DNA of 64,000 nucleotides from Bugulina stolonifera (Eukaryota; Bryozoa; Gymnolaemata; Cheilostomatida; Bugulidae), in contig OW285194.1 of NCBI GenBank assembly GCA_935421135.1, positions 2,192,501-2,256,500 on the forward strand. The letters run 5' to 3'. Positions within the stretch are counted from its first letter, which is position 1. Every line of letters begins with the position of its first letter. Both the position numbers and the translations under genes were made by a program. The notes beneath the pieces are model-generated. The model did not search any database. It saw only the letters and a program-made list of their open reading frames with translations, and was not told where the DNA came from. Positions 11,291 through 22,202 of the stretch are shown here, piece after piece.

Positions 11291-11972
11291 AATTGTCTAA
11301 ATAATTAACTAATAATATAGAGCAGATATATCTGTGTGAAGAACAGTCAACTCCTTGTCACTGTACCACATATAATCTACATGTAGGCTAATCACATCGC
11401 ATGTAATTTGCACTTATCCTTTGCAAAGTGCAAAGTGCAAATTATCTACTGCATATTATATTTATTTAGTTACTATTTGCCCCGCTACCAAATAACTATA
11501 GCTACTGCATTGTCTAACCTTACTCTTACACAAACATTTTGTATAAGCTGGAACACCAGAAGGGGGATACTCCGCACAGGACAGGAGACTAGAACTCTGG
11601 CCACTGCTCACATTACGTATTTAGTAGAAGGTATTGCATTACTGGGAAAAAACCTACATGAGTTGACGGTTGAGGTGCTGCAAGAAGTTGTTAATTACAT
11701 GGGAGAAGAGTGGCCAAAAAGTCATTGCATAAAAAGGCAAAAAGTTTGGGGAAAGGCTCCAACCAAGACTGTGGACAGGATGCTAGGGTAGTACGCGCAC
11801 AACCATGTAGGTAGAGCCAATGAGCTGGACAGTTACTTGATGTAACCGTGAGATTGCGCTTGGCGCTAGGGGCCAGTTGGTGTGTTAGCATTGCAGGCCA
11901 AATTTCATGGACAATGTTACAAGCAGATAGAACAAGTGCCCCAAGTTGTTTTTTCTCTCTTATGAAATATAC
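11291..11972. other. Stretch without recognised gene
   Basis: A 127-codon plus-strand frame (11408-11791) lies here. It carries no motif I recognise and overlaps opposite-strand frames. It may be part of the decayed retroelement upstream. No splice-supported exon was found. Confidence 0.35.
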
Positions 11973-12742
11973 TGTGATGTTTTATGCTGTGTATCACACC
12001 GGTACTGATGGTACGAGTGTTGGTAGAGCCTAGGAGTGGTTGACTAGACTATACTTCCTGCATTAAATATAGAGTGAACAGTACTCTTGTGGATTATTCA
12101 CGTGTAAGGGCCATAGGCCCGATGCAGTGCTTCAGAAAGAGTGTGCTATTCGAGCTACATGTAACTGGTCCAATGGGACCAAGAGCGGGAACTGGCTTTG
12201 CTGAGAGAATGCTAACGCTTTTATACTAACAGCATTTCCAGCGATGGTTTTGGTAAAAGGGACGATATACATAGCATTGTCTGAGGTGATACAGCATAAA
12301 AATGTGTCGGCAAAAAGCCGAGACCCAACCTTAAAAGGGTCGGCCATTAGGAAATGTGTTTATAATGATGTGAAACATAAAAGGACCATCTTTTTATGGT
12401 CGTTATAATATATTGTGCACGTGGTATTTTGGTGATCCAGGCAACCCCCAAAAGCCCGAAGGTCGACCTACTCAGAAGAGCAAGACCCTCAGTCACATAA
12501 AAAATATATGGAATATATGGAAAGTAACTAGTTCTGAGACGTTGGCCTCCTTTATGGTAGGCATACAAGGTAATTAGACATAGAATAATAAACTGGTTAC
12601 ATTGATGTTCCATAAATTGCACAATATAAGCAGTTTACAACACAACAGGAGTTGCATAAGTACCAATGTAAGGTAAGCATATATTAAACAGAAAGCAATT
12701 AGCACTAGTAAGCTCCTAGTGTGCTATCAGGCTATAATGTCA
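11973..12742 (-). mobile_element. LTR, family B (minus orientation)
   Basis: It begins TGTGATGTTTTATGC and carries the family words GGTACTGATGG, GAGCCTAGGAGTGGTTGAC and ATAGAGTGAACAG. The later segment AACTAGTTCTGAGACGTTGG matches 18695-18720. The left flank is ATAC. It is interrupted by the left arm of a foldback repeat (12372-12497). The right end is not clear. Confidence 0.55.
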
Positions 12743-12880
12743 GTTAGGAGGGTGACTGAGGGTCTTGCTCTTCTGAGTAGGTCGACCTTCGGGCTTTTGG
12801 GGGTTGCCTGGATCACCAAAATACCATGTGCACAATCTATTACAACAACCACAAAAAGATGGTGCTTTTATGTTATGAGA
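12372..12880. repeat. Foldback repeat with ~115-bp arms
   Basis: The left arm (12372-12497) and right arm (12743-12880) are inverted copies. They share GGTCGACCTACTCAGAAGAG, CCCCCAAAAGCCCGAAG and TTTTGGTGATCCAGGCAACC. The central ~245 bp is LTR-like. Both arms read as almost the same peptide because they are copies, which is not evidence of coding. The arms could pair as a long hairpin. Confidence 0.7.
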
Positions 12881-12984
12881 CTAGTTCTGCTCATAAATGA
12901 CAATGTAAGCTTCCTTATATACATGCATATGTGACTGAGCAATGCTCACTCTGGAATTCTCTTCACTAGTCACCAAGTCTTTTA

Positions 12985-13350
12985 GTTTGCACATGAATCT
13001 GGGGATTTTAAGCATCTTTTCTTATACCCGACCTATTTTGAGTCAGATGTTGTTGTGCAATTTCCGACGCTACGCCGGAAGTTCTAATATTATATAAAGC
13101 ACCCTGTTTTTATGTTCATTGTCTCAGTTGATGCTTGGATCTCGATAAAGACATTTCTAAACTACTTATGCAGAGTCTTCTCTCGTAGTAGTATAGGGTA
13201 GCAGTATAGGTCGTTTCAGCTGACAAGGTCCTCTACCTTGATGCCCATGCTACCTACTAGGACTGAGCACACTCTTTCTTAGTATAGTAAGATAGCATTA
13301 AATCGGGACCACATGGGACGTCTTGGTTAGTCCTAGGACTACTTGTGCCT
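12985..13350 (+). mobile_element. LTR fragment, family A (plus orientation)
   Basis: It shares with the LTRs at 39483-40289 and 53887-54660 the order CCCGACCTATTTTGAGTC, CGCCGGAAGTTC, TTATATAAAGCACC, TTCATTGTCTCAGT, a GATAAAGACA poly(A)-region word, CTACTAGG and GGGACCACATGGGACGTC. Both ends are eroded. Confidence 0.55.
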
Positions 13351-13905
13351 GTCCACACACGCACAAAAGACAGTAAAGCATTACATTATTATCAGGCTGG
13401 TCATTTGCTCTTGCCTATGAAAAAGACCAAAAGAAATTCTGAAAAGTTGATCATCACCTGGGATGGGACACTTAAAGTTGGAAACGGGCCAATAACCAGG
13501 TCTCCTCTCTAATATGATCTGCTTATGGAGAGAATGATTTAATTTAGAAAAAAAAACTAGAAGACGTAATACACAATGTCTCGAGACAAATTTCAAGATA
13601 AATTGAAAATGCAAGAAAGAAGAGTAAGCAGATGAGAAGTGGTGAAGAAAGAAGGTAAGAGTAGGTTTATCTAGATACGCTCCTCAGAGAATGCAACTTG
13701 TTAATAATCAAAAGATACATTATGACATTCTTAGAGAAAACATAGGAACATTAATAAGATGAGGTGGAAAATGGCTCAAATCTGTTGATCTTTAGCTAAT
13801 ATCTAGCATAAATTTTGGTGCTGGCAGCACATGAATACATTCAGCCAATCTTGGTAGCGCATTTACTTCTCCTAGCTTCTAGAACAGCCAGACTGTTACA
13901 CTCAC

Positions 13906-13939
13906 CCTTGGCAGGGTCTTTAGGTTCTTTTTCGCCATC
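13906..13939 (-). CDS. Gene X, 34-bp linker exon (DGEKEPKDPAKG)
   Basis: The acceptor is ATATGTTTTAG and the donor AGG|GTGAGT. It enters in phase 0 and leaves in phase 1, exactly as the exon at 9547 requires. The join reads D-G-E-K-E-P-K-D-P-A-K-G-K-P-A-D-E-P-K-W. Phase 0 entry also fits the donor of the copy-1 trailing exon (20003), so it probably links the two domain copies in one transcript. The exon is short, so chance cannot be excluded. Confidence 0.5.
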
Positions 13940-14618
13940 CTAAAACATATATACTGTTCATGTATGTACAAAAAAATGTTGAGAATGGACGCTAATTAAA
14001 ACAATATTTAACATCAAACAAATATATTCATGCAAAATAGCATATCAGTTCATCTTTAGCCAGTACATACACTGTATAAGCTAATACAAGATAGCTAAAA
14101 ACTCGATATTATACACATGACAAAAGTTTAAAAACTGTTAATAATAACTTACAATGTAGGCATTGTCAGAGCAACATGTAATTACAATATCATTATATGG
14201 ATAGTTTAGAGATTTCGTCAAAAATTTAAGACCGTAAAGCTCTTATGGAAAAAATTAATCACTGCGCCTTTTTATGAGCTGGGGGAAAACGGAAAAGCAA
14301 TACTATCACTAAATACATGTACATTTAAGTGCAGGAAGCATTCACCTCACAGTATAAAATTCATCCATGGATGTACATAATTATAACATTTGTACAAGCC
14401 ATGTAACTATTTACATGCCAACTAATGGGTACAAGTGCATATGTACAGCAAACTAGTTGAGTCATTTAAGTATCTAGGATATTGGAGTAAAACTTCAGGT
14501 AAGAATCTGGTATAATATTGTAATGGTTTATGGGTAGGTCACACTGGTGCTGATGTGGATACGAGTGTGGGAAGTGCTTGAGAGTGTGGTCTATAAAGTT
14601 GTACTTCCATGTAGCGAC

Positions 14619-14790
14619 GACAAACGTCACAACTGTCACAACACCGACAAACGTCACAAAAGTTCAACGACAAACGTCACAACACCGACAAACGTCACAA
14701 CAATCTTTCGACAAATGTCACAACACCGGCAAACGTCACAAAGGTTCAACGACAAACGTCACAATGCCAACAAATATCACCAATTTTCAA
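14619..14790. repeat. Minisatellite, ~18-bp unit GACAAACGTCACAACACC (left TIR)
   Basis: Repeats of ACAAACGTCACAA with 5-8-bp variable joints form part of the left inverted repeat of the element at 14611-18206. The right-hand counterpart is at 17955-18195. Confidence 0.85.
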
Positions 14791-14899
14791 CAAAATAACA
14801 CCATAACATGAAAAAATAATGCTTTTTGCCTTGATTTAGCGTCAAATTCGATTATTTTTGTTTGTTGTGTTTTCAGAACTGAATAAAACCGAAGACAGT

Positions 14900-15060
14900 T
14901 AAAAGCAGAGTGTGACAACTCTCAATAGAGAACATCATGAAATTAGCAATTCAATTTTCCCCCAAAAACCAATACGACTGAACAGAAGCAGGTCTGCTTC
15001 TGCTCAAATTGAATTGTTAATTTAGTATCCTCTATTGGGAGTTGATACACTCTGCTGTTA
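14900..15060. repeat. Hairpin block inside left TIR
   Basis: GCAGAGTGTGACAACTC (about 14910) pairs with GAGTTGATACACTCTGC (about 15038), with a central GAACAGAAGCAGGTCTGCTTCTGCTC palindromic core. A matching hairpin lies at 17690-17865. Confidence 0.7.
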
Positions 15061-15415
15061 ACTATGCGGCTTATATAATGAATTCATTTAATAAATATTA
15101 TAGTCATTCAATGCTACTGTAACCACACATATTAATGTAACTACACATATGAATGTACATGCATGATATAAGTATAACAACCACGTTAATTAAGACTGAA
15201 ACAAGTCATTACTGAATGGCAACAATGATTGTAGCAAAATATGAATGGCAAAAATCACTCAGGAAAGATGAAAACACCAGCTATTACCAGAAATGGGCAA
15301 GCTAGACAAAATGTCCTTTAATGGCCATTTAACTATAATATGAAAATCACATTGAATCACATTCTGGTCAAAAGGTTGAAGTGCCCACGTTTTGCATCAC
15401 GTTTGTACACATAGT

Positions 15416-15674
15416 CTAGGTCTCATCCCCCTCTTCAGCTGTTGGCGGTTTAGACCAGAAAACATCATCAAACTTCTCTGCACCTCCCTCATCTTTTTCC
15501 ACCTTACCCTCGCTGTGAAATCGCCTCATGTGATGACCTAGCTTTCTCCTCCCATCAAAACATCCGCCACAAACAGGACACTTGTGCGGGTGAGCCTGTG
15601 CATGCATTCTCTTCGTGTGCTTGTCTAGAGAAAACGCTGTTCTGAGAACCAGACCGACGAGAGGTCTCTCCCCC
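15416..15674 (-). CDS. C2H2 zinc-finger terminal exon inside a transposon
   Basis: The minus-strand exon follows an acceptor-like TTTTTTTTATAG and is open for 85 codons to TAG. It begins with the finger linker G-E-R-P. The first finger is degenerate: both zinc cysteines are absent, but A-F-S-L-D-K-H and K-R-M-H remain. The second finger is complete: C-P-V-C, 12 residues, then H-H-M-R-R-F-H (C-x2-C-x12-H-x4-H). An acidic tail follows. C2H2 fingers normally bind DNA. With one intact finger here and no upstream exon found, the exon is probably a captured host gene fragment or a transposon accessory protein. The entry phase is 0. The exon-like ATG at ~15805 upstream does not match that phase. Confidence 0.5.
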
Positions 15675-15699
15675 TATAAAAAAAAGCAAAAAAAAAAAT

Positions 15700-16050
15700 A
15701 CAAAATGGTAGGGTGTAAGTTATTATTCTTTTACTTCACACTACATAAACAATAAACAATCCACAATTGCTACCAACTACCTCATTTAGCACTAACCTTC
15801 TTTTTCACTTGTTGACATCTCTGCTGATCATGCGCTGGCTAGAAGGTAGGTGTCTCTGTTTAGTCTCCCTATAAAAATATATAGTAGTAGGGTGTGAGTT
15901 ATTTTTTAGCTTGATAGCATTATATACAATAAACACTTCACAATTGCTGCCAATTACCCCATTTAACACTAACCTTATGTTCTACTTGTTGACATCTCTG
16001 ATCAGGCACTGACTAGTAGGTAGCTGTCTCTGTTTACTCTCACTCTGTTG
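15700..16050. repeat. Tandem duplication, unit ~185 bp
   Basis: Segments 15700-15869 and 15885-16050 share GTAGGGTGTRAGTTATT, CAATAAAC, CACAATTGCT, CACTAACCTT, CACTTGTTGACATCTCTG-type words and CTCTGTTTA in the same order. They have diverged by scattered substitutions. Confidence 0.7.
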
Positions 16051-16152
16051 ACTAGAGGCTGATTGTTCATACTGCTAGAGTGAGAAACTCATACCTTAAA
16101 TAGTAGTATTCAGTGGGCGGAGTCTAACCATTTCCCCACTCTTGGTAATACC

Positions 16153-16425
16153 ACCCCGATGTGAATCCGAAGCCTCCCGATGTGAATCCGAAGCCTCCCG
16201 ATGCACCCCGATGTGAATCCGAAGCCTCCCGATGCACCCCGATGTGAATCCGAAGCCTCCCGATGCACCCCGATGTGAATTCGAAGCCTCCCGATGCACC
16301 CCGATGTGAATCCGAAGCCTCCCGATGCACCCCGATGTGAATCCGAAGCCTCCCGATGCACCCCGATGTGAATCCGAAGCCTCCCGATGCACCTCGATGT
16401 GAATCCGAAGCCTCCCGATGCTCTT
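16153..16425. repeat. 30-bp tandem repeat, ~9 copies
   Basis: The unit is CGATGTGAATCCGAAGCCTC plus CCGATGCACC. Copies are near identical, with one short 20-bp unit at the left. There are no spacers, so it is not CRISPR. The apparent long proteins here in three frames are products of the repeat. Confidence 0.9.
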
Positions 16426-16429
16426 TGCT

Positions 16430-16670
16430 TTGCTCTTTAGACTGGGTTCTACGGAACAGCCGATGAGGTTTTTGAAACCCTACCCGCGATCGGGGGGTAG
16501 GTTCTAGGGCTTTGCACATAGAGTGAGGTTTAGGGAAGGGGAGGGGGCGAGAGGACGGGTGGGGTGGTCGTCCGCCCGGGGAGTTTTTAGATCTAGGGCT
16601 AATAAGACGCGGAAATGGCCGGGTGTCTGTGCAGATCTGCACTGACTATACTACTTTTACTTATAACTGA
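16430..16670. mobile_element. Polinton-like terminal fragment
   Basis: GGTTCTAGGGCTTTG, GATCTAGGGCTAATA and GTGTCTGTGCAGATCTGCAC, then CTGACTATACTAC, match the right terminus of the element at 4136-8397. Only one end is present. Confidence 0.55.
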
Positions 16671-17689
16671 TTAGTAACTATACTACTAGCGTTTTTTTAT
16701 AGTTCAGTGGAACTGCAGTGACTGTCAGTCAGAGTCGGTGGGAAATAATCTAGTAGGATTAGAAAAGAATGAACAAATACTTATTATAATATAACTTGAT
16801 TTGATTTCTTACCGACGAATGAATATACATTGTAGAATATGCCGTGAGCTGTTAGTCGGTATAAAAGACAAGTAAGTGTAGGTAGCAGAAAACTTTGGAA
16901 ATTACAAAAAAAAACACAAGTGGCTGTAGCAAACCACTAAACTGCGAATGCGCAAACTCACCGGAAACAGCACGGCTATAGCAAGATAGTGGTTTTAACG
17001 GGGCATATATTAGTCACCTCGCATATCGGTGTAAGTCTGCAGTTCTTAGACTACCAATAAGGATGCGCCCATGACCAATCAGATAATCCAATTTTTTGGA
17101 TAAAAACGCGGATTTTGATATTTGTGGAAATGACGTCTGGAACCGCCAGATTTCGAACTATCACTTTAGAATCACTTCAAAATTTGTGATTTTCCCCTTT
17201 AAGACAGGTGGAACTCTCCTGCCTATTGAACACTATCGAAATTAATGTATAACTATAACTATAATTTCTTTGCTTAAAAAGTACATCACTGTATAACTAA
17301 ATAATGTAAGTAACTAAAATTAAAAATGTATGATACTTTACTACTACACAGTGCTACACAATGTTTTGATATCATTTGTTTTCTCGGAAATTATTCGCTC
17401 TCAAGTCAAAATTGAAAACCGTGATGCAACTGGATGCAATTATCATATTGGGAAATAACCTCTATTCTATAATTTGTTTAGCCTGACATTCCCGGCAATA
17501 ACTGGTGTTTTCATCTTACCTGAGTGATCCTAACTATTCGTATTTTGCTACAATAATTGTTGACACCCAGCAAAGACTTGTTTCAGTTTTAATCAACATG
17601 TTATGTGTGTGTGTTATTATACGAGTAAATACATGTAGCTAGTATTAAATTATTATAATCATTATATAGACAGCATAGTTAACAGCAGA

Positions 17690-17865
17690 GTATGACAATT
17701 CCAAATAGAAGACATTAAATTATCAATTCAATTTTTTCGCCAAGAATCAAGACAGCTGAGCAGAAGCAGATCTACTTCTGCTCAGTTGTCTTGGCTTTTG
17801 GCAAAAAAATTAAATCGTTAATTTTATGTTCTCAGTTGAGAGTTGTCACACTCTGCTTTTAACTA
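17690..17865. repeat. Hairpin block inside right TIR
   Basis: It is the counterpart of 14900-15060. GCAGAGTATGACAATTCC pairs with the right arm ending GTCACACTCTGC. The core is a palindrome around CAGAAGCAGATCTACTTCTG. Confidence 0.7.
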
Positions 17866-17954
17866 TCTTAGATTTTCTTCAGTTTTTAAAACACGGCAAA
17901 CAATAATCGAATTGAAAGGTAAATCAAAGCAAAAATCATTATTCTTTGGTGATT

Positions 17955-18195
17955 TGGTGTTATTTTGTTGAAAATTTGTGATAATTGTTGGCATTGTGAC
18001 GTTTGTCATTGAACCTTTGTGACATTTGTCGCTGTTGTGACGTTTGTTGAAAAATTGTTGCGACGTTTGTCGGTGTTGTGACGTTTGTCGGTGTTGTGAC
18101 GTTTGTCGGTGCACTTTTGTGACGTTTGTCGGTGTTGTGACAATTGTCGAAAAATTGTTGTGATGTTTGTCGGTGTTGTGACAGTTGTGACGTTT
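17955..18195. repeat. Minisatellite, 18-bp unit (right TIR)
   Basis: GTGACGTTTGTCGGTGTT repeats in reverse orientation to 14619-14790, ending in GACGTTTGTCGTCAC at the element edge. Confidence 0.85.
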
Positions 18196-18857
18196 GTCGT
18201 CACTACACTTCCACCATTACATAAAGAGTGAACAGTGATGTAGCTCTTATTAAAATAAGTGTTGTAAGGATGTACGCCTGATGCTTAGGCTCATTGAAGA
18301 GCCAATGATTGGCGTACAGTAGGTCCGATGCTTATACTCATAGAGAGTACTGAAAGAGTCTTATGCGGGTATGAAGACAAGCTCGGGTGCTAAAGGTCCA
18401 GAGGGACCAAGGCTGAAGCTGCCTGCTTGCAAGAGTAAGACTCTGTAGGTTGAGTTGAGAGATGTTGCTTTATTGAAGAGCAATCAACAACTGACTAGCA
18501 TAAGCAAATGTGCTTGCTTTTATACTAAATCAGTTTCCGGTAAAAGTTCCGGTAAAAAGCCCGATAGATAAGTGGGTGGGACGATAGAGTATCGGCCCCG
18601 GAAATGCATAACAATATGGCTGAAAAGTGCCCGAGGTCCGACCCAAAAAGAGTTGGGCATAACAAAAAAGATATAGAAAGATATATCATGTGTGAAAACT
18701 AGTAGGATCTGAGACATCGGCCATGATTATAAAGGCAAAAAGACTTAGAAATACTTAGTACAATAATATCACTTTGCTACAACAATGCGTAATGCATAGG
18801 AAACAATAATGGGCAAGTTTAGGCAAACATGATTGGAAAATAATGATACTCGTATAT

Positions 18858-19719
18858 AAGAAGAGCTGAATTACAAAATTAAACATATCCATTTTTCCAA
18901 ATTTCAGATATTTGAGAAAGAATTTTCACAGCATTTCAACAGGTTGGACTTAGGCCCAATCATTGGGATGTTTTATAAAAACCATATTATGAGCAATGTG
19001 GCCGCGCTACAGTCCTTTGAATTTCACATCACGTTCCAAAGTGAGAAATATCGTGGGATATGTCTCACTTTGGCACTGATTCATGTATACAACTGAATCA
19101 AATAGTTGAATGTTATTATTTTCATATAACAGCTTGTACTAAATTAGTCAACAATTCAAAGTAAACAGTGAAACCCTTGTCGCAATCTCTGACAGCAATC
19201 TAAACATTATTATGTGCATGCATGTTTCCACAAAAATTAAGAACTGAATCAAATTGGCTATATTATATTATGCTGACGGTGTCACTTCTCCACTATGAAG
19301 AGCTTTTTTCTAATAATTTATTGGTGAACCTCTTTGTTTGGTCTTATTTTGCTGCTACTATTAGGAGAGGTTTGTTGAACATTTTCTTCAAATGGATCAA
19401 AACCAGCAGGGTTGTACATTGAAGCCATTATTGAGTTCTGCATGGAATACTAGGTTGATACTGATTGGTTGATTAGCTAAAGAACACACATTGTCATTGG
19501 ACAAAAGGATTTGTCTCATTTTGGAATTCAACAATCATGGATATATCTCATTTTGGAACAGTATACTGGTGTTTCCAATATTATTACCGTCGTTAAGCAG
19601 CATTTTGAAAAAAAAATTCTGGTCCACATGAAACTTTGTACTGTGAAGAACACCGTGGGAAATCAACCTCAATTTTTTTGAAAATGGTCTATATCTCATT
19701 TTGGAATTCAGCTCTTCTT
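18858..19719. mobile_element. MITE-like element with AAGAAGAGCTGAATT termini
   Basis: The left end AAGAAGAGCTGAATTAC and right end GGAATTCAGCTCTTCTT are inverted and flanked by TAT on both sides. The motif TCTCATTTTGGAA recurs internally (19514, 19547, 19694) and in variant form (TCTCACTTTGGCA at ~19060). No transposase was found. The open frame at 19222-19422 shows no motif. Confidence 0.55.
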
Positions 19720-20002
19720 TATTATTAAGTAGACACTAATTAGGCAAATTATACATAAACATGCAGTAATAATTTATAGAGTCAATTCAGCTATTGTAAG
19801 AGTCTGCATGCTATGTGAGCTGGAAACACCACAATATGGCCGTCACATTGGATGGGTAGAAATGACCAGTGAGTATACCAATTGCCTTTGAATTTGAAAG
19901 CAGACGGAGTAAAAACCCTTCTGCTAAAAGACGTAGAGCAATCATTGATAGAATAGCAATAGTTGAAGTAAAAAGGCAATTTCATTTTAAAAGTATACTC
20001 AC

Positions 20003-20123
20003 AGTATATACGCTGCCTGTCAATGAGCCATCAGACGAAGTCTCACTTTCTGTACCTGTTCCACTCTCCTGCTGCAACTGGCTACAACCCTCACCACACA
20101 GCTCTTGCAGAATATTCTGTTCT
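20003..20123 (-). CDS. Gene X, domain-copy-1 trailing exon (REQNILQELCGEG)
   Basis: Acceptor TTTCATAG, donor ACT|GTGAGT; phase 2 in, phase 0 out. It encodes E-Q-N-I-L-Q-E-L-C-G-E-G-C-S-Q-L-Q-Q-E, then a Ser/Thr/Glu/Gly-rich tail to V-Y-T. No family is recognised. The phase-0 exit is compatible with the linker exon at 13906-13939. Alternatively, an acceptor-like CGTCTTTTAG at ~19930 would give a short terminal exon ending at TGA (~19851). Confidence 0.6.
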
Positions 20124-20269
20124 CTATGAAATACGCATAATATATTATTGGGAATATAGTCTAAGGCGTGTAGAACTTTGTTTGGAGCACTATTTCCTTG
20201 AAACCTGCTATGCCAAAGCAGATATACACTGTAGTTACATGTACAAGTATATGAAATCATTCATCTCAC

Positions 20270-20341
20270 CTCATTAAACGATTAACCAACAAAGGTTCAT
20301 CTGTGTCAACTGCTTCTTTATTTGCCATCGAATCAATTGCT
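20270..20341 (-). CDS. Gene X, domain-copy-1 exon (AIDSMANKEAVDTDEPLL)
   Basis: Acceptor CTGTTTTCAG, donor ATGAG|GTGAGA; phase 2 in and out. It encodes A-I-D-S-M-A-N-K-E-A-V-D-T-D-E-P-L-L-V-N-R-L-M. Its counterpart is 3548-3622, with the same phases and an A-I-D/E start. Confidence 0.65.
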
Positions 20342-20802
20342 CTGAAAACAGGTTACTTTTCTATGAATAATTGGGACTTGTTCTGTATTAATGACTATAG
20401 TATAAAATAGGACCACGCTATACCAGTTTTGGAGGATATATTGGCAGGATGGACAGTTTTGTATTTCTTAATCCATGAGATTTTATATGAAATTGAAAGC
20501 ATATGAAACATGAATAGGAGTCTAGTAAACATTTATATGTACTGAATGCTTCAGTATTGGTCAACAGACATAGACATGTACATAAAATAACTTTCAATGA
20601 AATGAAGTTGTTGTACTCAAAGTAACATTTAGCCAGTACACAAACTTCTAACCAATGACTGGCCTAAATCAGAAGGTCAGGAAAACAAGATTTCTAGTAC
20701 TCTGGTATTATTGCAGTAGTTACAACTAAATGTACATTGTAGGCTACATGTGCATGTATTATGTAGTTACAATAATACACCAGTAAACTAATGAGTACAT
20801 AC

Positions 20803-20873
20803 TCTTCATAAGCTTCTACAGTCCTTTGGAATTCATCGTTTCCAAGTTTAGGGTTCAAAAACTCTTCCCATAC
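20803..20873 (-). CDS. Gene X, domain-copy-1 exon (VWEEFLNPKLGNDEFQ)
   Basis: Acceptor GTATTTCAG, donor GAAGA|GTATGT; 71 bp. It encodes V-W-E-E-F-L-N-P-K-L-G-N-D-E-F-Q-R-T-V-E-A-Y-E. It is joined in phase 0 to the preceding exon (A-T-E-E) and in phase 2 to the next. The 71-bp paralogue is at 3963-4033. Confidence 0.7.
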
Positions 20874-21201
20874 CTGAAATACAGAACCAGCACTGAAACA
20901 TTTATCTTTAATAAAGTGCTATTGTTAAAAATACTGCTCATTCCAATGATGTGTGCATAGATGTGTAGACCAATTTTGTAAATGTTCATACGTTCACAAC
21001 AAATGAAAAGCATGATCATTAAAACAGCATTTTGACAAGCATCAACATATCCAGAGAATGAAAAACAACTCATTATGTCATTTATGCCGACACATCTATT
21101 ATAATATCATTTGTTGCACATTTTATATACATGTATGTAATACAGGCTGTATGTGTGTACAGTACATTGCAGAATATAGAACTTTTTTGTTACATAATTA
21201 C

Positions 21202-21986
21202 CTCTTCAGTCGCATTTAAAGGGAAACAATCTGCTTCTGTGATGGCAAATGTTGCAAAGTTTTTGTAGATAGAGCGGAAGAGATCTTCTGGTAGTTGGTC
21301 AGGAAAGCTATTGGGGTTATTTTGTACTACATAATTTCTAGTGTCTCTAAGCAGTCGCACTCCATTGAGCTGTTTATCGTCCACAATATGAGCAGCGATA
21401 GTTATTAGATTTTCTATAGTGGACTTTTTTCTAACAAGAAGGTTAGAGGTCAACCCAATCACTAATGTCTCAACTAGTTTATTTTGGTTGAAGTTGTCTT
21501 TCGACTGGAGATGAGACTTGATTTCATCAATGAGGTCATAAACCTCTTCACACAGAAAAGTTTCACGAATATAGTCACCGAATTCATCCAGGAACTCAGA
21601 GCGGAAGTGTGTAAAGGTAGTGCCATCAACATCTTTAGGATCAAGGGCATGGTCTGGGGGTATCTCAGCTATATATGCTTCAATTGTAGTATGCCACAGT
21701 GCCTGTTCCAGGTCAGAAGGATCTAAGGCTGGATAACCATTGAACTTAGAAAATAGCTGAATGATTGAAGTGACCATTTCCTGTGTATGTTCATCAAACT
21801 CTTCGTACTTCATTCCGAAAATTTCCTGAATGTTCTTCAGCAGAGTTGCTATGTTGAAGTTGGATTTTTTAACCAGACTTGCTCCTATTGCATGCTTAAG
21901 AAGTGTTTGAGTTCTAGCCATGATGAGCTCTACCAAAAAAATGTTTGTCTCCAGTTGTTGAATGTTTGATACAGTCTTCAAGACCC
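21202..21986 (-). CDS. Gene X, main exon of uncharacterised domain copy 1
   Basis: Acceptor TTTTTTGTCAG, donor GAAGAG|GTAATT. The exon is 785 bp, the same length as copy 2 at 8763-9547, and enters in phase 1. It encodes ~261 residues, mainly helical and acidic: L-K-H-A-I-G-A-S-L-V-K-K near residue 35, N-I-Q-E-I-F-G-M-K-Y-E-E-F-D near 55, A-L-W-H-T-T-I near 100, and F-L-D-E-F-G-D-Y-I near 140. There is no signal peptide, transmembrane helix or catalytic motif. The equal exon length and conserved boundaries show that the whole block was duplicated. I do not recognise the domain. It follows directly after the ankyrin exon. Confidence 0.75.
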
Positions 21987-22202
21987 CTGACAAAAAACAG
22001 AACATGGTGATCTTCAGAGCATTTCGGAAGATAGTCAACTTTAAAAACCATAATTTGAGAACAATTGTAATATACATGTAAGTATAGGAGTTTAAGGGTT
22101 AATGTGGAAATCTAAAGTTTCATAGATTTAATATTAGTTGACACCTATATGTGGCCCATTGTGTGGCCCATGTTGCATATAACATAAGGTTCATTTGCTT
22201 AC

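Larger units (their letters stand above)
14611..18206. mobile_element. Long-TIR DNA transposon, Mutator-like, with internal zinc-finger exon
   Basis: It is flanked by ACTTCCAT (14603-14610) and ACTTCCAC (18207-18214), an 8-bp duplication with one mismatch. The ends GTAGYGACGACAAACGTCAC are inverted. Inverted similarity continues inward for ~700 bp on each side (14611-15310 and 17490-18206): an 18-bp repeat array, a hairpin block, then unique sequence such as GATGAAAACACCAG. Long TIRs plus an 8-9-bp target duplication are typical of Mutator-like elements. The interior has a C2H2 exon, a tandem duplication, a 30-bp repeat array and a Polinton-end fragment. No transposase was found, so it is non-autonomous. 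Confidence 0.65.
14519..18755 (-). mobile_element. LTR, family B, split by a 3.6-kb DNA transposon
   Basis: The first part (14519-14610) starts TGTAATGG, is preceded by ATAT, and contains the family words GGTGCTGATG and GAGTGTGGGAAG. The second part (18207-18755) resumes with ACATAAAGAGTGAACAG and continues to TCTGAGACATCGG, as in the copy at 53249-54925. TTTATT at 18471-18476 is an AATAAA on the minus strand. The 8-bp duplication flanking the inserted element confirms that the two pieces were once contiguous. The right LTR end is lost. Confidence 0.7.

Noticed and set aside
12347..12934. Two similar short proteins containing EGLALLSRSTFGLLGV
   Set aside because: They are the two arms of one inverted repeat read outward; no other coding evidence.
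15790..15870. First exon (M-S-T-S-E-K-E) for the zinc-finger gene
   Set aside because: Its donor leaves phase 1 while the finger exon needs phase 0.
16153..16425. Regular repeats as a CRISPR array
   Set aside because: The units are contiguous without variable spacers, in an animal-type genome.
16096..16642. Gly/His/Arg-rich proteins of up to 172 codons
   Set aside because: They arise from the 30-bp tandem repeat, which is open in all three frames.
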